DNA from: an uncultured Anaeroplasmataceae bacterium
Lineage (GTDB): Bacteria > Bacillota_I > Bacilli_A > Acholeplasmatales > Anaeroplasmataceae
Length of the DNA: 10,633 nt
Assembly (NCBI GenBank): GCA_934229535.1
Contig: CAKQDS010000044.1
Location: 1-10,633 of the forward strand
Reading direction: 5' to 3'
Both the position numbers and the translations under genes were made by a program. This document shows positions 1-5,727 of this stretch, in pieces; the stretch's first letter is position 1, and each line of letters starts with the position of its first letter. Below the pieces are notes generated by a model. It searched no databases and was not told the origin of the DNA. It saw only the letters and a program-made list of their open reading frames with translations.

Positions 1-1374
1 TAAACCAAGCTCATATGTCATTTCATCTAGCTTAATATTTGTTAATTCCTCTAATGAAGCTTTAACATTTATATTATTGAAATGAAGATATATTACCTTA
101 TCAACCATTTCTAATGTTAGCTTATATTCTTCATTATTATAACTTAATGTTATTTCACCTGCTATATTTAATTCCTTATCCAAATAAATATTGCCAGATA
201 CATTTAAGCTATAGCCCTTTACATTAACATTAGTATTTAGATTAATATTATAGGCTTTGGCACTAGCTAAATCTTTGATTAATGGTAAATATTTATTAAT
301 AAATGTAATATCTAAATAATCATTTATATTTTTTTCATCAATTACAAAATCATTAGTACTTACAAAAGCCTTTATATCGTAATAATTAGTTGTAACAATA
401 AAGCCATTTTCATCATCATTTATTTCAATATCATAATTATTATCTTTAATATTTAAAGAGATATTTAATTTATTAACCTCTAAAACATAGCTATTAAATA
501 ATTTATTATAATCAATGCCAAAAATAATATCTAAAATTTTAGCAAAATCAATTGAATTAATATCAAAATTAGCAAATTTATCATTTAAGCTTGCAACATC
601 ATATCTAAGTCTATTATCTAAGAAATCAACATATATACAATTATTGGCATAATATAAATCAACTGTTTCATTTAATACTTCAACAGTAGCAAGCATCTTG
701 ATTTCATTATTAAAATCAATTTTTATAGTCGCCTTAATAGAATTACCATTTACATTTGCACTGGCTATTATCATAGCCTTTTTATTATTTAAAATCGTTA
801 CAATATCATCAATAATAAATGAGGCGTTATCAAAATCAATGTAGTTTTCCGTGTCAAAATTTGGCTCATTCATATTTGAAAGTGGTGATAATTTAGCATA
901 AACGTTTAAATTACCAATGCTAGTTTTAGCTTCAATATAATTTAAATCATATCCACCATCAACCTTATCAAGATAAAAATCAAGGTTAAGCTCAATTCCC
1001 ATAATATTAAGCTTAGCCTGCATCATAACATTATTATCGGTCTTTGTTATAACAGCATTATTTAAATCATTCATCAATGCTTCAGAATCAATATTACTGC
1101 TTCCTTCTAGCTTAACGCCACTAACCGCATTCATAAATGTTTCAATAGTTGCTCTAAACGTTTTATTATCAAAATTAACATAAACATAAGAGCCATCATA
1201 TAAAACAGCTAGTCCATTTAAATCAGCAACAACTCTTTTTTCTCCTAAATTAAGACTAACATTACCATTTATTTCTTTATCATTAAGCTTTAGATTTAAA
1301 TTTAAATAGCCCTTTGAGGTTAAATAAGTGCCAAAAGCTGATTGCAAATAATCAATAGGAGTTAATTCAGTTGG
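1..1374 (-). repeat. Three imperfect ~175-residue repeats within the large exported protein
   Basis: Equivalent strand segments begin near residue 322 (GYLNLNLKLNDKEINGN), 499 (AMIIASANVNGNSIKAT) and 673 (AYNINLNTNVNVKGYSL), spaced 178 and 174 residues apart. Each is followed after about 25-45 residues by a Y/V-I/V-Y-V/L-x-F segment (SYVYVNF, NCIYVDF, VIYLHF) and a charged strand (TFRATIETF, RLRYDVASL, NVKASLEEL). Each unit is preceded by a hydrophobic helix-like stretch (IDYLQSAFGTYL, FIIDDIVTILNN, FINKYLPLIKDL). Identity between units is low, so this is a protein-level repeat and not a recent DNA duplication. Unit 3 is cut by the window edge. Confidence 0.55.
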
Positions 1375-2271
1375 TTTTACCGCACCACCATTAGCTGGTT
1401 TTAAATTTTTATATTGTTCATAATAATCATTAACCTCTGGAATTGCTATTTCATCTGGATAACTAAATTCTTCAACCAAATCCTCATTGCACTTTAAAGA
1501 ACCAAGTCCTGGCATATTAATATTATAAACGCTTTGATTATGTAGGGAAATAACATTCCATTCTTTATCAAAAACAATTGATTGCTTAACACTTATAAAA
1601 GTTGGATCAGCTGAAGCGCTAGCATATGAGCGCACTTGATTCTTATAATAGAATATTGCTTGTGAAGGATCCAAATCCAAAACAATTTGGTAGCCACCAT
1701 CAATCTCTTCCATTGTTGATGTATCAAGAATAGTATATTTATTCAAAACAAATGGACTCATTTCAGAAGGAAGGAATCCAAAACTATCAGAAAAATCCTC
1801 GTATGTTACAACATCTGGCTTATCATTTTTCCATGTAGTCGCATCACCCTTAATTTTATTTGGTGAACGCATTAAAACCTTACCATCAATAAAATAATTC
1901 TGGGCTGCAACGCTCTTAAATGTTGATTCGGATATAGCCTCCTGAAGCATTTCATTTCCATTTACAACTCTTCTATTATAAACAGTTTGTGTATAGGGAA
2001 TAAATCCTACATTAGCTACAACCTTACCCTTTTGAATGGTTGTAAATTTCTTATTCTTATCAATTTTACCAGCTAAAATTGCTACATTATCATAAAGTGA
2101 AAAATCAAGTGGAGCACCACTTTGAGGTAAATCAAGCTTAGTTGTATCCTCCTTTGGCTTTGCTGCCGTTGTTCCACCATTATGATTTATATTATTAATA
2201 ATTAATGTGACACCAATTGCCGTGAAAATACCGATAATTATTGTCGCAATTATTATGATTTTCTTCTTCAT
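1..2271 (-). CDS. Large exported, membrane-anchored repeat protein (3' end outside window)
   Basis: Open without a stop from the ATG at 2271 to base 1: 757 residues are visible and the C-terminus is missing. The start is preceded by AAGGAG (2281-2286) at 9 nt. Residues 1-27 are a basic-hydrophobic segment (MKKKIIIIAT...) typical of an uncleaved anchor or signal peptide; there is no lipobox cysteine. A Thr/Lys-rich linker follows (about 31-45), then a unique region to about residue 300 with a GG/Asp-rich stretch. From there to the window edge the protein is built of beta-strand-like alternating residues in about three copies of a 175-residue module (see repeat entry). No enzyme motif is visible. 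The fold impression resembles LppX/LolA-type or other large beta-sheet surface proteins, but this is a guess from strand pattern; family unknown. It is transcribed alone, from its own promoter, after a terminator. Confidence 0.85.
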   Translation of the reverse strand, partial: MKKKIIIIATIIIGIFTAIGVTLIINNINHNGGTTAAKPKEDTTKLDLPQSGAPLDFSLYDNVAILAGKIDKNKKFTTIQKGKVVANVGFIPYTQTVYNRRVVNGNEMLQEAISESTFKSVAAQNYFIDGKVLMRSPNKIKGDATTWKNDKPDVVTYEDFSDSFGFLPSEMSPFVLNKYTILDTSTMEEIDGGYQIVLDLDPSQAIFYYKNQVRSYASASADPTFISVKQSIVFDKEWNVISLHNQSVYNINMPGLGSLKCNEDLVEEFSYPDEIAIPEVNDYYEQYKNLKPANGGAVKPTELTPIDYLQSAFGTYLTSKGYLNLNLKLNDKEINGNVSLNLGEKRVVADLNGLAVLYDGSYVYVNFDNKTFRATIETFMNAVSGVKLEGSSNIDSEALMNDLNNAVITKTDNNVMMQAKLNIMGIELNLDFYLDKVDGGYDLNYIEAKTSIGNLNVYAKLSPLSNMNEPNFDTENYIDFDNASFIIDDIVTILNNKKAMIIASANVNGNSIKATIKIDFNNEIKMLATVEVLNETVDLYYANNCIYVDFLDNRLRYDVASLNDKFANFDINSIDFAKILDIIFGIDYNKLFNSYVLEVNKLNISLNIKDNNYDIEINDDENGFIVTTNYYDIKAFVSTNDFVIDEKNINDYLDITFINKYLPLIKDLASAKAYNINLNTNVNVKGYSLNVSGNIYLDKELNIAGEITLSYNNEEYKLTLEMVDKVIYLHFNNINVKASLEELTNIKLDEMTYELGL

Positions 2272-2287
2272 AAGCTTACGCTCCTTA

Positions 2288-2308
2288 TACAATATCTATG
2301 ATATTGTA
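2288..2308. promoter_or_regulatory. Perfect 21-bp palindrome over the -10 box (candidate operator)
   Basis: Arms TACAATATC (2288-2296) and GATATTGTA (2300-2308) are exact reverse complements around TAT. The right arm contains the whole -10 hexamer of the minus-strand promoter (2303-2308), and the left arm covers the expected transcription start. A dimeric repressor bound here would block the promoter. No known operator consensus (CopY, Fur, Rex, NrdR, LexA) fits the full site, so the regulator is unassigned. Confidence 0.55.
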
Positions 2309-2331
2309 ATGCCAGCTTTACAATTTGTCAA
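2303..2331 (-). promoter_or_regulatory. Sigma-A-type promoter of the large exported protein
   Basis: On the minus strand there is a perfect -35 TTGACA (2331-2326), a 17-nt spacer and -10 TACAAT (2308-2303). The predicted start is near 2296, giving a leader of about 25 nt that contains the AAGGAG ribosome site. Confidence 0.8.
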
Positions 2332-2394
2332 GATGTAAAGTGGACTTTTCATTCATATTTCACAAATAATTCATTAAAAGCGCGCTAAAATGAC

Positions 2395-2420
2395 AAAAAA
2401 TGCATACTTTCGTATGCATT
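2395..2420 (-). terminator. Intrinsic terminator after the small Cys-rich gene
   Basis: Read on the minus strand, AATGCATAC - GAAA - GTATGCATT forms a perfect 9-bp stem with a GAAA tetraloop, followed directly by a run of T (the A run at 2395-2400 on plus). It begins 5 nt after the stop codon at 2425 and separates the two-gene unit upstream from the large exported protein downstream. Confidence 0.9.
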
Positions 2421-2424
2421 CAAA

Positions 2425-2625
2425 CTATTTCTTTAAGCTTTCATTATATCTTTTATTTTCACTACAACAATTATCATCAATATCCATTGTTTCTTCACTA
2501 ATTGATTTAAAATTAGGACATTCAACTTCATTATTATAAATATCATCACTTATAATTTGGTTATTCTTTTTGCAGGTTCTACCTAAAACATATTCACATA
2601 ATAAGCATTTTGAAAATTTTTTCAT
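2425..2625 (-). CDS. Small four-cysteine protein, probable metal-binding (66 aa)
   Basis: Not a family I can name. The N-terminal half carries C7-x2-C10-x7-C18-x17-C36 followed by P-N-F, a spacing that suggests a zinc-knuckle-like site. It recalls the C-x4-C-x7-C-x19-C-x-x-F pattern of DUF1540, of which a tandem copy lies elsewhere in this window (5349-5684). The C-terminal third is acidic, contains an adjacent Cys pair (C53, C54) and ends in a Lys-rich tail. There is no signal peptide or membrane segment, so it is cytoplasmic. It lies 26 nt downstream of the anchored protein at 2652-3065, with only a weak GGGA ribosome site, so it is probably co-transcribed and perhaps translationally coupled. 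A strong terminator follows immediately. That supports a real short gene. Confidence 0.7.
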   Translation of the reverse strand: MKKFSKCLLCEYVLGRTCKKNNQIISDDIYNNEVECPNFKSISEETMDIDDNCCSENKRYNESLKK

Positions 2626-2651
2626 TTAATTTTTCCCATCAAAAATGATAT

Positions 2652-3065
2652 CTAAATAGCTAGTTCATACATTTTACATATTTTTAATAAATCATTAGTA
2701 TTGTACTCTCTAAGAACCTTCTTATCTTTACTACCTGTATAGTTAGTTCTTAAATTTCCAACATAAATATTATAGTTCTCATATTTAATTATAATATCTA
2801 TGTCATCCATAGTTTTGACATCAAAACTATCAGCACTAAAATTTTTAAAGAAATGATTCTTATATTTAGTCTTCTTTAAATCCTTAATAAAATTAGTATA
2901 GCTAGACTCAACTATTTTATATTCTTTAGTTTCATAAACATAACTTATTTCCTTAACACCTTTATTAGATATACTAAAGCTACTTTTACTAATTCCAACA
3001 CCCAAAAAAACAACTAATGCTAAAAATAAAACACTACAAACTGTAATTAATATCTTCTTCATCAT
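2652..3065 (-). CDS. Membrane-anchored protein of unknown function (137 aa)
   Basis: I do not recognise the family. Residues 3-24 (KKILITVCSVLFLALVVFLGVG) form one hydrophobic segment after a short basic N-terminus, so the remaining ~110 residues should face outside. They are Lys/Tyr/Asn-rich with alternating strand-like stretches (EISYVYETKEYKIVES, DIDIIIKYENYNIYVGNL) and no catalytic motif. There is one Cys in the anchor and one near the C-terminus. Two adjacent ATGs (3065 and 3062) follow AAGGGAG (3071-3077) at 5 and 8 nt; the second has the better spacing, so the first Met may be surplus. The gene has its own promoter and is followed by the small Cys-rich gene. Confidence 0.75.
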   Translation of the reverse strand: MMKKILITVCSVLFLALVVFLGVGISKSSFSISNKGVKEISYVYETKEYKIVESSYTNFIKDLKKTKYKNHFFKNFSADSFDVKTMDDIDIIIKYENYNIYVGNLRTNYTGSKDKKVLREYNTNDLLKICKMYELAI

Positions 3066-3096
3066 TATCTCTCCCTTATTATTTATATTTTAGTAT

Positions 3097-3125
3097 ATTT
3101 TAAATCTATCTTTGCATTTTGTCAA
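3097..3125 (-). promoter_or_regulatory. Sigma-A-type promoter of the two-gene unit
   Basis: The minus strand shows a perfect -35 TTGACA (3125-3120), a 17-nt spacer and -10 TAAAAT (3102-3097). The predicted start is near 3090, leading into AAGGGAG and the ATG pair. It lies 14 nt beyond the stop of the ABC-F gene. No hairpin separates them, so some read-through from that gene is likely. Confidence 0.75.
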
Positions 3126-3138
3126 CATTTTTTTACTT

Positions 3139-4677
3139 TTATTTAAAATCTATAACATAATCAACAAGATCAAGGGTAAAATCATGCTCGTGGCTTACTA
3201 TTATAACAGAGCCAATAAAATTATCAATTGCTTCATACAAAGCTTCTTTAGCAAGAGCATCTAAATGATTAGTAGGCTCGTCTAATATTAATATGTTACT
3301 TTTTTTCATAGTCATTAAAGCTAGTCTTACCTTAGTTTGCTCACCACCAGATAATTCTTCCATATTTTTTAGTACTAAATCACTTCTAACTCCAACACTG
3401 GCTAAAATACTACGTAGTTCACCATCAGTCTTAAGAGGATAAAATCTTCTTAAATAATTGATTGGTGTAACATGCTTATCCATTTCCTCTTCCTGAGAAA
3501 AATAATTAATATCAGCACTAGGATTAAATTTATAATCACCAGAAATAGGCTTTAAAATTCCCATAATAGTTTTAATAATTGTTGTTTTACCAACACCATT
3601 TCTGCCTACAATTGCTACCTTTTCATTATGCTTAATCAAAAGGTCTATCGGTGGTAAAATTGCTTTATTATTATAGCCAACCTCTAAATTATCTAATTTT
3701 AAGACCTCCTGGCCAAGTCCTTTAGAAAAAGCGAATTTAAAATGTACCGGTAATTCTTTAACAGGCTTTTCTAAAACCGTTATTTTTTCAAGCATTTTTC
3801 TTCTTGATTGAGCCTGTTTAGTTGAAGTTGCTCTTACAATATTCTTTTGAATAAAAGCCTCAGTTTGTTTAATAAATTTTTGTTGCTTTTCATAAGCATT
3901 TTGATATTGTTCAGCCTTTAAGGCATGCTCCTTTAAATAAAAATCATAATCGCCCTTATATCTTACAAATTCTTTATTTTCTAAAGCATAAACTACTCTT
4001 GCAATACTTCTTATAAAATATTCATCATGAGATATTACAATAAACGCCTTTGAGTAAGCATTTAAAAACTTAATAAGCCATTCAATATGGGAAGCATCCA
4101 AAAAGTTCGTAGGCTCATCCATTAACAATACATCATGATTTTCTAAAAGCATTTTTGCAAGATAAACCTTTGCACGCATACCACCAGATAGCTCATGCAG
4201 ATGCATTGTTAACTGCTCTTTAGAAATACCAAGTCCATTTAAAATATTTCCGATCGTCGAATCAATTGCATAAAAATTAGCTTTTTCAAGCTCATCTTGT
4301 ATTGCTTGAGCTTGATTTAAAATTTTATCATATTCGTTTTCATTTGCAAAGGCAATACTTTCAAAAAGCTTATTCATCTTTTCTTCCTTAGCAAATAAAT
4401 CATTAAAAACTCCATAAATATATTTTGAAACTAATATATCATTATTTACCTTTAAATGTTGATCAAGATAAGAAAAAGAAACATTATTCAGCCATGTTAT
4501 TTTACCAGCATCAGGACTTAAATTTCCAGCAATCAAATTCATAAAAGTTGATTTTCCTGCTCCATTAGGACCTACAATCACAATATGCTCGCCAGGTAAA
4601 AGACGAAAACTTGCATTTGCATATAATTCCTTATCCTGATATTTAAATTTCAAATCAGTAACTTCTAACAATGCCAT
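3139..4677 (-). CDS. ABC-F family ATPase (ribosome-associated type, 512 aa)
   Basis: Two ABC domains with no membrane segment, the layout of ABC-F translation factors. Domain 1 has Walker A GPNGAGKST (about 36-44), Q-loop YLDQ (73), signature LSGGM (163-167), Walker B with DEPTN (182-191) and the H-switch in VISHD (217). The basic, helical linker at about 240-300 (KQQKFIKQTEAFIQKN...QAQSRRKMLEK) matches the P-site tRNA interaction motif region. Domain 2 has GRNGVGKTT (358-366), LSGGEQ (442-447), ILDEPTNHLD (from about 464) and SHE (496). All catalytic residues are intact. I chose ATG 4677: AAGGAG (4688-4693) is 10 nt upstream, whereas the in-frame GTG at 4686 would start 1 nt after it. ABC-F proteins rescue or remodel stalled ribosomes, and some give resistance to ribosome-targeting antibiotics. 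The subfamily cannot be settled by eye. Confidence 0.93.
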   Translation of the reverse strand: MALLEVTDLKFKYQDKELYANASFRLLPGEHIVIVGPNGAGKSTFMNLIAGNLSPDAGKITWLNNVSFSYLDQHLKVNNDILVSKYIYGVFNDLFAKEEKMNKLFESIAFANENEYDKILNQAQAIQDELEKANFYAIDSTIGNILNGLGISKEQLTMHLHELSGGMRAKVYLAKMLLENHDVLLMDEPTNFLDASHIEWLIKFLNAYSKAFIVISHDEYFIRSIARVVYALENKEFVRYKGDYDFYLKEHALKAEQYQNAYEKQQKFIKQTEAFIQKNIVRATSTKQAQSRRKMLEKITVLEKPVKELPVHFKFAFSKGLGQEVLKLDNLEVGYNNKAILPPIDLLIKHNEKVAIVGRNGVGKTTIIKTIMGILKPISGDYKFNPSADINYFSQEEEMDKHVTPINYLRRFYPLKTDGELRSILASVGVRSDLVLKNMEELSGGEQTKVRLALMTMKKSNILILDEPTNHLDALAKEALYEAIDNFIGSVIIVSHEHDFTLDLVDYVIDFK

Positions 4678-4687
4678 TTTAATCACA

Positions 4688-4693
4688 CTCCTT
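4688..4693 (-). promoter_or_regulatory. Ribosome binding site that decides the ABC-F start
   Basis: AAGGAG on the minus strand. It lies 1 nt before the possible GTG start at 4686 and 10 nt before ATG 4677. Only the latter is usable, which removes three residues (VIK) from the longest reading. Confidence 0.75.
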
Positions 4694-4708
4694 ATTTATG
4701 TTTTTTTC

Positions 4709-4739
4709 TTAAATCTTAATCATTACATTTGATTTCACC
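4709..4739 (-). promoter_or_regulatory. Leader of ABC-F gene: start-stop uORF overlapping a 4-codon uORF
   Basis: The predicted transcript begins near 4750 with GTTTTAAGGACGGTGA. The GGTGA (4739-4735) is a good ribosome site and sits 6 nt before ATG TAA (4728-4723), a start codon directly followed by stop. The TAATG junction opens a second ORF, ATG ATT AAG ATT TAA (4723-4709, M-I-K-I). Leaders with short translated ORFs control several antibiotic-inducible ABC-F genes by ribosome stalling. Here that role is inferred from position alone, and no U-tailed terminator is seen in the leader. Confidence 0.4.
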
Positions 4740-4756
4740 GTCCTTAAAACAAGGCT

Positions 4757-4785
4757 ATTTTACCACAATTATTTCTTTTTTTCAA
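4757..4785 (-). promoter_or_regulatory. Promoter of the ABC-F gene
   Basis: The minus strand shows -35 TTGAAA (4785-4780), a 17-nt spacer and -10 TAAAAT (4762-4757) with an extended TGG just upstream. The predicted start near 4750 gives a leader of about 73 nt. Confidence 0.7.
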
Positions 4786-4786
4786 A

Positions 4787-4804
4787 TATAATATATATGG
4801 TGAT
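4787..4804 (+). promoter_or_regulatory. Possible -10 box and ribosome site of the amidotransferase gene
   Basis: TATAAT at 4787-4792 has no convincing -35 at 16-18 nt. GGTGAT (4799-4804) is 5 nt before the ATG at 4810. If used, the leader would be only about 10 nt, and the box would abut the -35 of the divergent ABC-F promoter, so the two promoters could not be occupied at once. Confidence 0.35.
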
Positions 4805-4809
4805 AATTT

Positions 4810-5415
4810 ATGTTAATTGCAATACCTCTTAGATTTTGGGAAAACAAACTCTATGTAAATATTCCCTACATTAAAAAAATAAAGCCTATTTTTATTACCT
4901 TTGATAATTATTCATTATTAAAAAAATGCGATGGATTATTGCTTCCAGGCGGCTATGATATTGATTCAAAATGGTATAATTCTAAGATTAAATGTAATAA
5001 TCATTCTTTTTATAATGACCTTCTTGATTTCTTACTCATTAGATATGCTATTATTAACGACATTCCAATTCTAGGAATATGTAGAGGAATGCAAGCACTA
5101 AATGTCTACTTTAATGGTAGTTTAAAAAATATTAATGGCCATTATAACAAAAAGCATTATATTTATTTTAATAATCAAAAAATTCTTGTAAATTCATATC
5201 ATCATCAAGCAATAAATAAAATAGGAGATGGCCTTATTATAAAAGCCATCTCCAATGATAACATCATCGAAATTATTACGCATAACCAACACAAAATTCT
5301 AGGGCTAGAATTTCATCCTGAACTAATAGATGAAAACTTTATTATTAACTATTTTAGCAAGAAGCTATCACAAGATGTTTCACTACGATATTTAGATGAT
5401 ATACCTTCAACCTGA
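4810..5415 (+). CDS. Class I glutamine amidotransferase-like / peptidase C26 (PuuD-like) hydrolase
   Basis: The fold signature of gamma-glutamyl hydrolases is present. An N-terminal strand MLIAIPLRF is followed by LLLPGGYDID (43-52), the nucleophile elbow GICRGMQ with Cys91, the VNSYHHQAI segment (127-135) and the catalytic His169/Glu171 in GLEFHPEL. The family is exemplified by PuuD, which cleaves gamma-glutamyl-GABA; other members act on folate polyglutamates or other gamma-glutamyl amides, so the substrate here is open. At 201 residues it is shorter than the roughly 240-250 usual for the family, mainly because the N-terminal part before PGG is reduced. The natural C-terminal helix ends near residue 186; the last ~15 residues (SQDVSLRYLDDIPST) are read from DNA that also encodes the opposite-strand DUF1540 protein. 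No partner synthase domain is adjacent. Confidence 0.85.
   Translation: MLIAIPLRFWENKLYVNIPYIKKIKPIFITFDNYSLLKKCDGLLLPGGYDIDSKWYNSKIKCNNHSFYNDLLDFLLIRYAIINDIPILGICRGMQALNVYFNGSLKNINGHYNKKHYIYFNNQKILVNSYHHQAINKIGDGLIIKAISNDNIIEIITHNQHKILGLEFHPELIDENFIINYFSKKLSQDVSLRYLDDIPST
5211..5253 (-). terminator. Candidate terminator of the 7276-5349 operon, antisense inside the amidotransferase gene
   Basis: Arms GGAGATGGC (5224-5232) and GCCATCTCC (5245-5253) are a perfect 9-bp inverted repeat with 6 G/C pairs and a 12-nt loop. Read on the minus strand the hairpin is followed by TATTTTATTTATT (5223-5211), a U-rich tail; on the plus strand it is followed by AATGATAAC, which is not a terminator tail. It lies 96 nt beyond the DUF1540 stop codon, and no nearer terminator is visible. 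Confidence 0.5.
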
Positions 5416-5684
5416 ATTTCCTTTTTACTACAGCAATAATTGTCATTATATTTACAATAGCTTGCTGAACAATTAATTTTATTTTCCTTTCGATCATCAT
5501 TATCAAACATTTCCTTAGCCATCTCCATATAGGCCTTTGCCTCTATGTTTGGATTTGAGAATGATTCACAAAATGTTCCAAGTTTACTTTTAGCAAATAC
5601 TCCTTCAATGTTTATTTTCTTCTTCTCACATCTATTATTTTCATTATAGCCACAATTGCTTGCATGACAACATATTTTTGACAT
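5349..5684 (-). CDS. Tandem DUF1540 protein (two four-Cys domains, 111 aa)
   Basis: Two DUF1540 domains are visible with identical cysteine spacing. Domain 1 has C6-x4-C11-x7-C19-x19-C39 and domain 2 has C72-x4-C77-x7-C85-x19-C105. Each contains the C-x-Y-N turn after the second Cys, an I-x-V/I-E-G strand in the middle and C-x-S-F at the end. A Met/Glu/Ala-rich helix (47-63) joins them. The family is common in Firmicutes; its function is unknown and metal binding is assumed from the cysteines. There is no signal peptide. The start has GGAG (5695-5698) at 10 nt. It lies 43 nt after the TVP38-type gene and is the last gene of that operon. Its last 67 bp overlap the convergent amidotransferase gene; the overlapped part encodes domain 2's final strand and Cys105, so this frame is the constrained one. 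Confidence 0.88.
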   Translation of the reverse strand: MSKICCHASNCGYNENNRCEKKKINIEGVFAKSKLGTFCESFSNPNIEAKAYMEMAKEMFDNDDRKENKINCSASYCKYNDNYCCSKKEIQVEGISSKYRSETSCDSFLLK

Positions 5685-5727
5685 ATAAAATCAACTCCAG
5701 CATTATTATGGCTTTTATTTGTTTTTT

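Noticed and set aside
2350..2385. TTGTGAAATAT half-site resembling a Rex operator, and the self-complementary AGCGCGCT nearby, upstream of the large exported protein
   Set aside because: Only one half of the Rex palindrome is present and the other half does not match; both elements lie well upstream of the -35 with no further support.
3139..4677. Calling the ABC-F gene an antibiotic-resistance determinant
   Set aside because: Housekeeping and resistance ABC-F proteins share all visible motifs; the interdomain loop that decides drug specificity cannot be classified by eye.
5313..5338. TTTCATC / GATGAAA inverted repeat near the end of the amidotransferase gene as operon terminator
   Set aside because: The 7-bp AT-rich stem has an 11-nt loop and no U tail on the minus strand, and it falls on the conserved FHPEL codons; the hairpin at 5224-5253 is a better candidate.
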